Assembly (NCBI GenBank): GCA_021151835.1
Contig: JAGKWO010000060.1
Span: 1 to 25,219 of the forward strand
DNA length: 25,219 nt
DNA from: Gammaproteobacteria bacterium
Lineage (GTDB): Bacteria; Pseudomonadota; Gammaproteobacteria; Pseudomonadales; Cellvibrionaceae
Direction of reading: 5' to 3'
The number at the start of each line of letters is the position of its first letter. The stretch's first letter is position 1. The notes under the pieces were generated by a model, which was given only the letters and a program-made list of their open reading frames with translations, was not told the origin of the DNA and did no database searches. This document shows positions 16,662 to 24,773 of the stretch, in pieces. A program made the position numbers and the translations under genes.

Positions 16662-16677
16662 TGGCCTGCTCTGTGCA
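16662..16677 (+). promoter_or_regulatory. Sigma-54 promoter of the glnK-amtB operon
   Basis: TGGCCTGCTCTGTGCA fits the sigma-54 consensus TGGCACG-N4-TTGCA with exact spacing between GG and GC. It would start RNA near 16688, giving a leader of about 125 bases before glnK. Such promoters need an activator such as NtrC, which fits nitrogen control; I do not see a convincing NtrC site. Confidence 0.72.
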
Positions 16678-16770
16678 AAATCCCGAGCGAGTACTTGATG
16701 TCGGTTTGGGTGGCCGAGGGGGCTGGTTGCAGCCTGTCTTTGCCTCTCAACTGGACAGTATTTCCGGTGT

Positions 16771-16800
16771 TTCCCGCACCCTCTGGTGCGGGAATTTTTT
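16771..16800 (+). terminator. Terminator-like hairpin in the glnK leader
   Basis: A perfect 10-bp stem TTCCCGCACC/GGTGCGGGAA, loop CTCT, followed by six T. No + strand gene lies upstream for it to terminate, and the glnK ribosome site AGGAG begins only two bases later. It may attenuate glnK-amtB transcription. Confidence 0.75.
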
Positions 16801-16814
16801 CAGGAGTGCGACTA

Positions 16815-17153
16815 ATGAAACTGGTAACAGCAATCATCAAGCCCTTCAAGCTCGATGTAGTGCGTGAGGCCCTTTCCGACATAGGTGTACACGGTATGAC
16901 CGTGACAGAAGTTAAAGGTTTTGGTCGCCAGAAGGGCCATTCCGAACTTTATCGCGGGGCTGAATATGTAGTGGATTTCTTACCGAAGACCAAGGTGGAA
17001 ATAGCGGTCTCCGATGCCGAAGCGGATTCGGTGGTAGAAGCAGTCAGCAAGGCGGCGAATAGCAGCAAGATTGGTGACGGCAAAATTTTTGTATCCAGTT
17101 TGGAACAGGTGATCCGGATTCGCACCGGCGAAACCGGTGATCAAGCGTTGTAA
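16815..17153 (+). CDS. glnK: PII nitrogen regulatory protein GlnK
   Basis: A 112-residue trimeric signal protein that senses ATP/ADP and 2-oxoglutarate and blocks AmtB when nitrogen is ample. The start is ATG 16815 with AGGAG at 16802-16806; earlier in-frame starts lie in the leader. The T-loop is complete (GRQKGHSELYRGAEYVVDF) with the uridylylation Tyr51; the B-loop (KIGDGKIFV) and C-loop (RIRTGETG) are normal. The distance to amtB is 31 bases, so they are co-transcribed, probably from the sigma-54 promoter at 16662. Confidence 0.96.
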   Translation: MKLVTAIIKPFKLDVVREALSDIGVHGMTVTEVKGFGRQKGHSELYRGAEYVVDFLPKTKVEIAVSDAEADSVVEAVSKAANSSKIGDGKIFVSSLEQVIRIRTGETGDQAL

Positions 17154-17184
17154 TTCACTTTAATAACTCTACGGGGAACAACCA

Positions 17185-18453
17185 ATGGAAGAGAATATTT
17201 TTCATCTTCAATACGCAATGGACACCTTCTACTTTTTAGTATGTGGTGCCCTGGTCATGTGGATGGCGGCTGGTTTTGCCATGCTGGAAGCCGGCTTGGT
17301 GCGCGCTAAAAACACCACCGAAATCCTGACCAAAAATATTACGCTTTATGCCTCTTCCTGCATCATGTACCTGGTTTGCGGTTACGCGATCATGTATGGC
17401 GGTAGTGTGTTCCTGAGCGGCATTGCCGACGTGGATGTTGGTGAAACCCTGAAAAGTTTCAGCGAGCGCGAAGATGGTTTCACTGGTGGTTCCATTTACT
17501 CGGGCGCTTCTGATTTCTTCTTCCAGGTAGTATTCGTTGCAACAGCCATGTCCATCGTTTCCGGTGCTGTGGCAGAGCGTATGAAATTGTGGGCCTTCTT
17601 GCTGTTCTCCCTGGTAATGACTGGCTTTATTTACCCAATGGAAGGCTCCTGGACCTGGGGCGCAGAAGGTGTGTTCGGTTTGAATATCGACGACCAGTTT
17701 GGCTTCAAGGATTTTGCCGGTTCAGGCATAGTGCATTTGGCGGGTGCTTCTGCCGCCTTGGCGGGTGTGCTGCTGTTAGGTGCTCGTAAGGGTAAATACG
17801 GCCCTAACGGTGAAGTTCATGCGATCACTGGTGCAAACCTGCCGTTGGCGACACTGGGTACTTTTATCCTGTGGATGGGCTGGTTTGGCTTTAACGGTGG
17901 TTCGGTGTTGAAGCTGGGTGATATTGGCAATGCCAACACAGTTGCCATGGTATTCTTGAATACCAATGCCGCCGCTGCCGGTGGTTTGATAGGTGCCTTG
18001 TTTGTTGCCCGCTTGCTCTTTGGCAAAGCTGACCTCACCATGATTTTGAACGGCGCCCTGGCTGGTCTGGTGGCGATTACTGCAAGCCCGGATACCCCAA
18101 GCGCGTTGGCTGCAACGATTATCGGAGTAGTGGCAGGTGTGCTGGTGGTCTTCTCGATCCTTGGTTTGGACAAGCTGCGTATAGATGACCCTGTCGGTGC
18201 TATTTCAGTTCACGGTAGTGCGGGCCTGTTTGGTTTGCTGGTAGTTCCCTTCACTGCTGAAGGTACTTCGTTCCTGGGTCAATTAGCCGGTGCGGCCATC
18301 ATCTTCGCGTGGGTGTTTGGTGCGAGCCTGTTGGTGTGGTTTGTGATCAAGCTGGTGCTGGGACTGCGCGTATCAGAGGAAGAGGAATTCGAAGGTGTGG
18401 ACATCGCTGAATGTGGTATGGAAGCCTACCCGGAATTCACTCGCACCAAGTAA
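17185..18453 (+). CDS. amtB: Ammonium transporter AmtB
   Basis: A 422-residue inner-membrane trimeric ammonium channel of the Amt/Rh family with about eleven membrane helices. Family residues are in place: Asp176 and the pore twin histidines His184 (GSGIVHLAGA) and His343 (AISVHGSAGLFG). No cleavable signal peptide; it begins MEENIFHLQYAMDTFYF, an extracytoplasmic start seen in one Amt subclass. The tail (EEEFEGVDIAECGMEAYPEF) is the conserved cytosolic C-terminal region needed for GlnK control. Start ATG 17185 follows a weak GGGGA site. It sits between two PII genes. Confidence 0.96.
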   Translation: MEENIFHLQYAMDTFYFLVCGALVMWMAAGFAMLEAGLVRAKNTTEILTKNITLYASSCIMYLVCGYAIMYGGSVFLSGIADVDVGETLKSFSEREDGFTGGSIYSGASDFFFQVVFVATAMSIVSGAVAERMKLWAFLLFSLVMTGFIYPMEGSWTWGAEGVFGLNIDDQFGFKDFAGSGIVHLAGASAALAGVLLLGARKGKYGPNGEVHAITGANLPLATLGTFILWMGWFGFNGGSVLKLGDIGNANTVAMVFLNTNAAAAGGLIGALFVARLLFGKADLTMILNGALAGLVAITASPDTPSALAATIIGVVAGVLVVFSILGLDKLRIDDPVGAISVHGSAGLFGLLVVPFTAEGTSFLGQLAGAAIIFAWVFGASLLVWFVIKLVLGLRVSEEEEFEGVDIAECGMEAYPEFTRTK

Positions 18454-18461
18454 GACTAACG

Positions 18462-18483
18462 GCCTGCTGCGCAAGCGGCAGGC
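18462..18483 (+). other. Stable hairpin between amtB and the second PII gene
   Basis: GCCTGCTGC and GCGGCAGGC pair over nine positions with one G-U pair around a GCAA tetraloop (GNRA type). No T-run follows, so it is not a classical terminator. It may stabilise the amtB mRNA end or mark a processing point. Confidence 0.5.
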
Positions 18484-18623
18484 AAATCCCTGAACTTGCT
18501 ATAAAGTTGTTGTTGATCTGTGAAGCTTGGGTGTATCTTAAATCCCAAGCCGCTGGACTCAGGCAAATTTAATACCTGTTGTTCCGGTACCAGCATTCGC
18601 AAACTCCAGCAAAGGAATTAATA

Positions 18624-18962
18624 ATGAAACTGATTACCGCCGTAGTAAAACCTTTCAAGCTCGACGACGTGCGTACTGCATTGTCTGACGTGGGTGTGCA
18701 AGGTATGACTGTGACTGAAGTAAAAGGCTTTGGTCGTCAAAAAGGCCACACTGAATTGTACCGTGGTGCTGAGTACGTAGTGGATTTTCTTCCCAAAGTG
18801 AAAATTGAACTTGCAGTTGACGATTCCATGGTGGAGCAGGCTGTTGAGGCAATCACCAAAGCAGCGCAAACCGGCAAAATTGGCGATGGCAAAATCTTTA
18901 TCGCCCCGCTGGATGAAATCATCCGCATCCGTACCGGTGAAACAGGTTCCGACGCTGTTTAA
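18624..18962 (+). CDS. Second PII nitrogen regulatory protein (GlnB/GlnK type)
   Basis: A 112-residue PII protein, identical to the upstream GlnK at about 80 of 112 positions by eye. The T-loop is the same except Thr for Ser at residue 43; Tyr51 is kept. Most differences fall in residues 59-99, away from the T-loop. ATG 18624 follows AAAGGA (18611-18616). The gap from amtB is 170 bases with a hairpin, so it may have its own promoter: TTGTTG (about 18508) and TATCTT (about 18532) 18 bases apart is a weak candidate. Ends at a good terminator. Which paralogue serves glutamine synthetase control cannot be told from sequence. Confidence 0.95.
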   Translation: MKLITAVVKPFKLDDVRTALSDVGVQGMTVTEVKGFGRQKGHTELYRGAEYVVDFLPKVKIELAVDDSMVEQAVEAITKAAQTGKIGDGKIFIAPLDEIIRIRTGETGSDAV

Positions 18963-19000
18963 TCAAAAAGGATTTACTGGCCAGTTCGCTGGTTGAGACG

Positions 19001-19029
19001 AAAACGCTGCTTTAGGGCAGCGTTTTTTT
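19001..19029. terminator. Intrinsic terminator between convergent genes
   Basis: AAAACGCTGC and GGCAGCGTTTTTTT pair around a TTTAG loop. It lies after the second PII gene and overlaps the end of the minus-strand membrane-protein gene, so it may serve both directions. Confidence 0.85.
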
Positions 19030-19354
19030 ATGGCAAAAATTTTTGCAAGCTGGTGCGAATTTGCCGGATCATCCTGCGTTGCTGTAGCAGGAGATAGGCC
19101 GGGAATGCAATTAGCATTAACAGGATGGCACTGGTTTGTTGTGACATTCCCACGGCCGGGCGAATAATCAATACAAATATAAAGCACAATGAAGTCATTA
19201 CCAGTGCGGACACAAGGTTGCTGCGCCAATTGCGCATTTTATTGTCGGATGAAAAGGCGTCCAGGTAAGCTCGGGTCAGAATCTGCTGCTGTTCGTCCGG
19301 TGAAAGATGGGCGATTTCAGGAAAATGCCGGGTCAGTTTTTTTAGGTTCATCAT
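19028..19354 (-). CDS. Small two-helix membrane protein of unknown function
   Basis: A 108-residue (or 107, from the second Met) protein with a soluble N-terminal helix region (PEIAHLSPDEQQQILTRAYLD) and two hydrophobic segments at about 46-65 and 74-91, then a basic tail (QQRRMIRQIRTSLQKF). This hairpin layout suggests an inner-membrane protein with both ends in the cytosol. I recognise no family. It is convergent with the second PII gene and separated by their shared terminator. Confidence 0.7.
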   Translation of the reverse strand: MMNLKKLTRHFPEIAHLSPDEQQQILTRAYLDAFSSDNKMRNWRSNLVSALVMTSLCFIFVLIIRPAVGMSQQTSAILLMLIAFPAYLLLQQRRMIRQIRTSLQKFLP

Positions 19355-19649
19355 AAAATAAAGTGCTGTTTCTTCGTGTAGGCTACTGCCGTTGTTACCC
19401 GGCTTTGTGGCGTTTTTGTTACTTTTTCTATGGTGCTGCGCCAGAGCTAGACTTGCCGGATGTTAATAACTAAAATCCGCCGCATCGGCTACCAGTAAGG
19501 CGAAAAAAGCCTAAAAAAGCATCATGAACGGTCATGACGTTTAAAAGAGTCTGCGCTATAAATTAGCCGGAGCATCCGGTGGCAAAGCAACTTTATACTG
19601 GTGCCAGAAATATAAAAGAATTTCATTGTACTAGTTTTCAGGTGACATT
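19355..19649. other. Intergenic region upstream of sutA
   Basis: 295 bases between divergent genes. It contains a sigma-70 type promoter for sutA (listed separately) and otherwise nothing I recognise. Confidence 0.5.
19534..19562 (+). promoter_or_regulatory. Probable sigma-70 promoter of sutA
   Basis: ATGACG (-35 like, 19534-19539), a 17-base spacer and TATAAA (-10, 19557-19562). It would start RNA near 19569, leaving an 80-base leader before the ATG at 19650. Confidence 0.6.
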
Positions 19650-19958
19650 ATGACTGATGAAGACCCCATTAACGACGAAGAATTAGAAGAGTCTGGCGTA
19701 GAGGGGGAAGAAGACGCGGATGATATTGATGAGGCCGCCGATAGTGATGAGGCCAGTTATTCCGGGCCCGCCAAAGTTGCCGAATCGGAAGCATTGGAGG
19801 ATTTCAGTATCGCATCGCGTCAGAAAATTCGCGACGAGATTGAGGACCAAGTGGCTGCGTTCCTGGCACGCGGTGGAAAAATTAATGAAGTGCCGCCCAA
19901 CGTGACTGCCGATCCACCGAAGAAACCAACTCCGGACTATGGCGGTCGCCCCATCTAA
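19650..19958 (+). CDS. sutA: SutA-like RNA polymerase-binding regulator
   Basis: A 102-residue acidic protein. An N-terminal half of mostly Asp and Glu is probably disordered, followed by a short helix (ASRQKIRDEIEDQVAAFLARGGKI) and the tail NVTADPPKKPTPDYGGRPI. That helix-plus-tail pattern is the signature of SutA, which in Pseudomonas aeruginosa binds the RNA polymerase beta subunit and raises transcription of housekeeping genes during slow growth. Start ATG 19650 follows CAGGTGA. It has its own promoter and terminator, so it is monocistronic. Confidence 0.82.
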   Translation: MTDEDPINDEELEESGVEGEEDADDIDEAADSDEASYSGPAKVAESEALEDFSIASRQKIRDEIEDQVAAFLARGGKINEVPPNVTADPPKKPTPDYGGRPI

Positions 19959-19981
19959 GAGCCCCAATGCCCAAGCTTGCT

Positions 19982-20006
19982 AAACCCCGCGATTGCGGGG
20001 TTTTTT
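19982..20006 (+). terminator. Intrinsic terminator of sutA
   Basis: AACCCCGC, loop GATT, GCGGGGTT, then T-run. It lies 24 bases after the sutA stop. Confidence 0.9.
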
Positions 20007-20283
20007 ATGTCTGGACGGTTGCTTTTCGTATTGGCAAGTTAATTGCGTGGAAAAATTCGATTCGGCCAGCTTTTTGGGTTTTATTTTCGGACGTTTCAAT
20101 TATATTAGCGCTGAAAAATAAAGGCGCGTTATGAATCGCGCTGGCAGATTCAACTTTATCATCGGGCTAGTTCACACCCATCAGGTTATTGCAATCGCTG
20201 GTCGCCCTGATTCGCGAGTGCATTGGGTATGCGCAACTCTTCCCTTCCAACAACCCAAGCTATTTACATAAAGGAACCAACAA
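20007..20283. other. Leader region of the symporter gene
   Basis: 277 bases with no clear promoter. Its notable content is a 46-codon frame (20131-20271) with a fair ribosome site, listed separately. Confidence 0.4.
20131..20271 (+). CDS. Possible 46-residue leader peptide before the symporter gene
   Basis: ATG 20131 sits six bases after AAAGG, and TAA 20269-20271 ends in the symporter's ribosome site, 12 bases before its ATG. The peptide is not hydrophobic and resembles nothing I know. The placement suggests translational coupling or chance; evidence is weak. Confidence 0.25.
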   Translation: MNRAGRFNFIIGLVHTHQVIAIAGRPDSRVHWVCATLPFQQPKLFT

Positions 20284-21711
20284 ATGTTAGTGAGTTTTGT
20301 TGCGCTCTACTTGCTCTTATCCATAGGCATAGGCCTTTACGCTGCAACCAAGGTGCACTCAGCGAAAGACTACATTACTGCGGGCCGGCGTCTGCCCATG
20401 GGTGTGGTGGTCGCCATGGTATTTGCAACCTGGTTTGGCGCAGAGACAGTACTGGGGGTGCCAGGTACCTTTGTTGAGGAAAACCTGGGCGGGCTTATTT
20501 CTGACCCCTTTGGTGCATCCTTCTGTTTGATGCTGTTTGCGTTGGTGTTTGCACGCCCCCTGTACCGAAAGAATCTGTTGACCTTGGGTGATTTCTATCG
20601 CGAAAAATACAGCAAGCCGGTGGAAATTGCGGTCTCGATTGCTATCGCGCTTTCCTACCTGGGCTGGGTGTCCGCACAAATTACGGCGCTGGGGTTGGTC
20701 TTCAACGTGTTGACCGATGGCAGCATCAGTATGGAGGTGGGGATACTCATCGGTGCAGCGATTGTAATGATCTACACACTGGTTGGCGGTATGTGGTCGG
20801 TGGCAATGACAACCGTTGTGCAAATGACGGTTATTGTTGTTGGCCTGTTGTGGATTAGCACTATGGTTGCGGACCAAACCGGTGGCGTTGCCCCGGTAGT
20901 CAAGCACGCTTATGAGGCGGGCAAATTCGAATTTTGGCCTGCCCTGGAGTGGACCGCAGTTATCACCTTTATCGCGGGATTCCTTACTATGGGCTTCGGC
21001 TCTATTCCGCAGCAGGACGTGTTCCAGCGGGTGAACTCCTCAAAAAATGAAACCGTGGCGGTATGGGGCACATTTTTGGGTGGCTTCGCCTATTTCATCT
21101 TCGCGGCTATTCCGCTCTTCCTCGCCTATTCTGCGTTTATGATCGACCCCGAGATGGCTGCACGTGTTAGTGAAGAGGACGCGCAATTGGTGTTGCCTAC
21201 CTTTGTGCTGGAGCATATGCCAGTGTATGCGCAAATTATTTTCTTCGGAGCCTTGCTCTCGGTGATTATGAGTACTGCCAGCGGTACCCTGCTCGCGCCT
21301 TCGGTTACTCTCTCGGAAAACGTCATCAAGGAATTGTTGCCCAATGGCAAGAATATGACTGACAAACAATTCCTGTACATGATGCGTGCTGTGGTCGGTT
21401 GTTTTTCCGTGCTGGTGGCCCTTTACGCACTTTACTCACTGCAGGAGGAAACCTCGATCCACACCATGGTGGCCAATGCCTACAAAGTGACGCTGGTGGT
21501 GGCATTAGTGCCTTTGTTTGCAGGGATCTATTGGAAAAAAGCGAGTAATTTCGGTGCAGTCTGCTCTATCGTCTCCGGCTTGCTGGTGTGGATTCCCCTG
21601 GAATTCATTGCCCCGGAAGCCGCGCTGCCACCGCATTTCGCGGGCTTTATTGTGGCGGCGGTGGTGATGGTTATCGCCAGTTTGGCCAAACCCGCCAAGG
21701 CTTCCGCCTAG
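20284..21711 (+). CDS. Sodium:solute symporter (SSS family)
   Basis: A 475-residue inner-membrane transporter with about 13 predicted helices and the SSS/LeuT-fold pattern: N-terminal helix LVSFVALYLLLSIGIGLYAA, then AKDYITAGRRLPMGVVVAMVFATWFGAETVLG, and SIPQQDVFQRVNSSKNE in the middle, a typical SSS block. It would couple Na+ entry to uptake of a small solute; the substrate is not readable from sequence (relatives move proline, pantothenate, sugars or acetate). Start ATG 20284 follows AAAGGA. Apparently monocistronic, between sutA and hemC. Confidence 0.88.
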   Translation: MLVSFVALYLLLSIGIGLYAATKVHSAKDYITAGRRLPMGVVVAMVFATWFGAETVLGVPGTFVEENLGGLISDPFGASFCLMLFALVFARPLYRKNLLTLGDFYREKYSKPVEIAVSIAIALSYLGWVSAQITALGLVFNVLTDGSISMEVGILIGAAIVMIYTLVGGMWSVAMTTVVQMTVIVVGLLWISTMVADQTGGVAPVVKHAYEAGKFEFWPALEWTAVITFIAGFLTMGFGSIPQQDVFQRVNSSKNETVAVWGTFLGGFAYFIFAAIPLFLAYSAFMIDPEMAARVSEEDAQLVLPTFVLEHMPVYAQIIFFGALLSVIMSTASGTLLAPSVTLSENVIKELLPNGKNMTDKQFLYMMRAVVGCFSVLVALYALYSLQEETSIHTMVANAYKVTLVVALVPLFAGIYWKKASNFGAVCSIVSGLLVWIPLEFIAPEAALPPHFAGFIVAAVVMVIASLAKPAKASA

Positions 21712-21802
21712 TCTTTACCCGCATCTACAACCTCGCCCAGGGATAGGGCGAAGGCTCCCGCAAACGGAGTTTGGCTTGGTGTCCCTATTGCCGGGATGCA
21801 AG

Positions 21803-21811
21803 TGCTATGAT
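21803..21811 (+). promoter_or_regulatory. Candidate extended -10 promoter of hemC
   Basis: TGCTATGAT matches an extended -10 element (TGnTATAAT); no good -35 box is 17 bases upstream. It would start RNA near 21818, 26 bases before hemC. A small hairpin (TCGCCC/GGGCGA, about 21732-21751) upstream may end the symporter transcript. Confidence 0.4.
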
Positions 21812-21843
21812 TCGCCCTTTGAATAACTCCAAGTATAAAATCC

Positions 21844-22782
21844 ATGTCCAATCCCTCTCGTTTACGTATCGCTACCCGTAAAAGCTTGCTTGCCCTGTGG
21901 CAGGCGGAATATGTCAAGGCAGAACTGGAAAAGTACCATCCCGGTATCCAGGTTGAGCTGGTTCCCCTGACCAGTCGTGGCGATAAAATTCTCGACGTTC
22001 CCCTCGCCAAGGTGGGTGGCAAAGGCTTATTCGTGAAGGAGTTGGAGCAGGCGCTGCTGGCAAATGAGGCCGACATCGCGGTGCATTCCATGAAAGATGT
22101 GCCTATGGAGTTTCCGACCGGCCTGGGGTTGTCGGTGATATGCCCGCGCGAGGACGCGCGCGATGCCTTTGTGTCCAACCGCTACCCATCGCTTGACCAG
22201 GTTCCGCCGGGTGCGGTGATCGGTACCTCCAGCTTGCGCCGCCAGTGCCAGTTGCTGGCCAGTCGCCCCGACCTGCAAGTGAAGTTCCTGCGCGGCAATG
22301 TGCAAACTCGCCTGCAAAAGCTGGACGACGGGGAATATGACGCAATTATCCTGGCGGCAGCCGGTCTCATTCGCCTCGACCTGAAGGATCGCATTCGCGC
22401 GTATATCGCTCCCGAGCAGAGCCTGCCGGCGGGCGGCCAGGGTGCAGTCGGCATTGAATGCCGGGTGGAGGATGCAGCGACTATCGCACTGATCCAACCC
22501 CTGCACCACCAGACTACTGCCGAGCAAGTCCTGGCGGAGCGGGCGATGAACCGACGGCTGCAAGGCGGCTGCCAGGTTCCCATCGCCTGCTATGCTATCC
22601 ATCGCGATGGCCAACTCTGGCTGCGCGGGCTGGTCGGCGCCCCCGATGGCAGCCAGATGTTATTCGATGAGATTACCGGCCCGGTTGCCGAAGCTGAAGC
22701 CATGGGGGTGGAATTGGCGGAGCGGTTATTAGCCGCCGGGGCCGATAAAATCCTCGACGAGGTCTACGCGAGCGCGGAATAA
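21844..22782 (+). CDS. hemC: Porphobilinogen deaminase (hydroxymethylbilane synthase)
   Basis: A 312-residue cytosolic enzyme that joins four porphobilinogen units into hydroxymethylbilane. RIATRKSLLALWQA opens the protein, HSMKDVP holds the catalytic Asp85, GTSSLRRQ and FLRGNVQTRL bind substrate, and LQGGCQVPIA holds Cys243, which carries the dipyrromethane cofactor. Full length. Start ATG 21844 has a weak ribosome site. First gene of hemCDXY; its TAA directly abuts the hemD ATG. Confidence 0.97.
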   Translation: MSNPSRLRIATRKSLLALWQAEYVKAELEKYHPGIQVELVPLTSRGDKILDVPLAKVGGKGLFVKELEQALLANEADIAVHSMKDVPMEFPTGLGLSVICPREDARDAFVSNRYPSLDQVPPGAVIGTSSLRRQCQLLASRPDLQVKFLRGNVQTRLQKLDDGEYDAIILAAAGLIRLDLKDRIRAYIAPEQSLPAGGQGAVGIECRVEDAATIALIQPLHHQTTAEQVLAERAMNRRLQGGCQVPIACYAIHRDGQLWLRGLVGAPDGSQMLFDEITGPVAEAEAMGVELAERLLAAGADKILDEVYASAE

Positions 22783-23598
22783 ATGGCGATTGGCAATCAC
22801 AAGCCCTGTGTGGTTATCACCCGTCCGGCGCAACAGGCGAGCCAGTGGGCCAGCGCCCTGGTGGCGGTGGGGATAGAATCCTGCCAACTGAACCTGCTGG
22901 AAATAGTGCCGGTGGCCACCGAGGAGCAGGTTCGCGCAGTTAAAAACAAAATCCTGGATTTTGACCTCTACCAGAAGGCGATCTTTGTCAGCCAAAACGC
23001 GGTGGAGATGGGAATGCAATGGCTCGAGGACTATTGGCCACAGCTACCTATTGGCATTGATTTTTTTGCAGTGGGTGCAACTACCGCAAAAAAATTGTCC
23101 GAGTACGGTGTTGCGGTCACTGATCTGGCAACCAGCGATTCAGGTGGAATGACCAGTGAGGATTTGCTCGATGCCCCCGGCTTGCAGCAGGTGGATGGAG
23201 AAAAAATCATTATTTTCCGCGGCTGTGGCGGGCGCGGCCATATGGGCGATGTACTGCGCCAGCGCGGCGCCTGGGTGGATTATTGCGAAGTCTACCAACG
23301 GCGTTTACCGCCGTCGGCCGCTGCGCAGTGGCACCAGCTTGCGCCCCAGGTCCAAGTGAATCCCACCCGCTTTATACTGAGTGTGCACAGTGGTGAAAGC
23401 CTGGAAAATTTCCTGCAGCTGGTGCAGGCACCTGCGGCGGCAGCGGGCGTCGCCCTGAATAGCCTGCCGGTGCTGGTGCCCAGCCAACGGGTCGCAGCGC
23501 GCGCGGCGACCGCGGGTTTTACCCAGATCATTTGCGCCGAGAATGCGACAGATCCGGCTATGACCCGGGCGTTACTGGAGCACTTGCAGCATCATTGA
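22783..23598 (+). CDS. hemD: Uroporphyrinogen-III synthase
   Basis: A 271-residue enzyme that cyclises hydroxymethylbilane with inversion of ring D to uroporphyrinogen III. The family is poorly conserved, but VVITRPAQQASQWASAL at the start, IFVSQNAVEMGMQWL, FFAVGATTAKKLSEYG, and IIIFRGCGGRGHMGDVLRQRGAWVDYCEVYQRR match the two-lobe HemD pattern. ATG 22783 follows the hemC stop with no gap, so translation is coupled. Second step of the operon's pathway. Confidence 0.95.
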   Translation: MAIGNHKPCVVITRPAQQASQWASALVAVGIESCQLNLLEIVPVATEEQVRAVKNKILDFDLYQKAIFVSQNAVEMGMQWLEDYWPQLPIGIDFFAVGATTAKKLSEYGVAVTDLATSDSGGMTSEDLLDAPGLQQVDGEKIIIFRGCGGRGHMGDVLRQRGAWVDYCEVYQRRLPPSAAAQWHQLAPQVQVNPTRFILSVHSGESLENFLQLVQAPAAAAGVALNSLPVLVPSQRVAARAATAGFTQIICAENATDPAMTRALLEHLQHH

Positions 23599-23657
23599 TC
23601 CGGTTCAACTAGCACCTGCTAGCCTTTAAATTCATTTGCTTTAATAGGATTTACAGC

Positions 23658-24773
23658 GTGACAGACTCTATTTCTTCTCCCGAAAGCCCTGCTTCCACGC
23701 AGCCATCTACCCCACAGCTACCCGGCAAACCTGTTGCAGTAAAGAGCCATACCGGCGCCTTCCTGCTCTTGTGGTTGTTCATCGTGTTGTTGGTAGCGGC
23801 TTTTTGTGCTGGCGGCTACTTCCTGGCACGGCAATTGGAGGCCCAGCAGACGACAGTGAGCAGTTTGCGCGACCAACTGGAGCAAACCAGCTTAACCCTG
23901 GAAACCAAGCAACAAGTGCTGGAAGACGAGTTGGAAAAAGACTTGGTGGAGCAGCAACAGGAGGTCCAGGCCAGGCTGAACGATTTGGCCGAGCAGTTGG
24001 ATAACAACAATGCACGCTTGTTGTCGCTCTCCAGTGTCAATCGTGATGAATGGAAATTGCAGGAAGCCCAATACCTGTTGCGCCTGGCGGACCAACGCAT
24101 ACTGCTGGAAAAAGATAGCCAGAATGCCTTGGCCCTGGCGATTTCGGCGGATGATGTGTTGCGTGATTTGGACCAGGCGGACCTGGTGGGTGTGCGTAAG
24201 TTATTGGCCGAGGAAATTGCCGTCCTGAAATTGGCGGGTGTGATTGATCGGGAAGGGATTTACCTGCGCCTGTCCGCACTTTCCACCCAGATTGATGCCA
24301 TCCCGTTTATTGAGCCTTTGGGGCAGTCGCAGGATTTGTTGCCGGAAGAAGAAATTCCTGCGGACGAAACGTTTAAACAAAAACTCACCCGACACTTTTA
24401 CGGCTTGATGCACAAACTGGGCTCGTACGTGCGCGTGCGTGACCATGGCAAAACGATTAATGCGGTGCTGCCTCCCGACGAGCAAAAATTCCTGCAACAG
24501 AACCTGCGCCTGATGTTGGAACAGGCCCAGGTTGCTCTGTTGCGCAATGAAAAAGGTATCTACCAGGAGAGCCTGGTAAAAGCGCAAAACTGGATCACCC
24601 AATATTACGCACTCAACGAGAAAGCCACCGCCGTGCTGGAAGAATTACAATCTCTGCAACAGGAAAATGTGGCCCCCGAACTCACCAACTTCAGCAATAG
24701 TTCCTCTGCGCTTGCAGAATACATTACCAAGCGCGAAAAAATGGCGGCGGCCCGTCGCGGGGTGCGCCCATGA
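23658..24773 (+). CDS. hemX: HemX family membrane protein
   Basis: A 371-residue protein. An N-terminal Pro/Ser-rich cytosolic part is followed by one membrane helix (about 33-57, GAFLLLWLFIVLLVAAFCAGGYFLA), a coiled coil (about 60-125, Gln/Glu-rich) and a helical C-terminal domain (EAQYLLRLADQRILLEKDSQNAL), all typical of HemX. It is often annotated as uroporphyrin-III methyltransferase, but it has no methyltransferase motifs; its role is not established. Start GTG 23658 follows AGGA. The stop overlaps the hemY ATG (ATGA). Confidence 0.93.
   Translation: MTDSISSPESPASTQPSTPQLPGKPVAVKSHTGAFLLLWLFIVLLVAAFCAGGYFLARQLEAQQTTVSSLRDQLEQTSLTLETKQQVLEDELEKDLVEQQQEVQARLNDLAEQLDNNNARLLSLSSVNRDEWKLQEAQYLLRLADQRILLEKDSQNALALAISADDVLRDLDQADLVGVRKLLAEEIAVLKLAGVIDREGIYLRLSALSTQIDAIPFIEPLGQSQDLLPEEEIPADETFKQKLTRHFYGLMHKLGSYVRVRDHGKTINAVLPPDEQKFLQQNLRLMLEQAQVALLRNEKGIYQESLVKAQNWITQYYALNEKATAVLEELQSLQQENVAPELTNFSNSSSALAEYITKREKMAAARRGVRP

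Noticed and set aside
16646..16814. Upstream in-frame or alternative-frame starts giving longer glnK products or a leader peptide from ATG 16646
   Set aside because: The PII family starts at MKLVTAIIKPF with a good AGGAG; upstream codons overlap the sigma-54 promoter and terminator hairpin.
22027..22614. Long minus-strand frames opposite hemC
   Set aside because: Shadow frames caused by GC-rich codon bias of hemC; no independent evidence.
23609..23622. CTAGCACCTGCTAG as a terminator between hemD and hemX
   Set aside because: Six-base stem with a two-base loop and no T-run; too weak to call.
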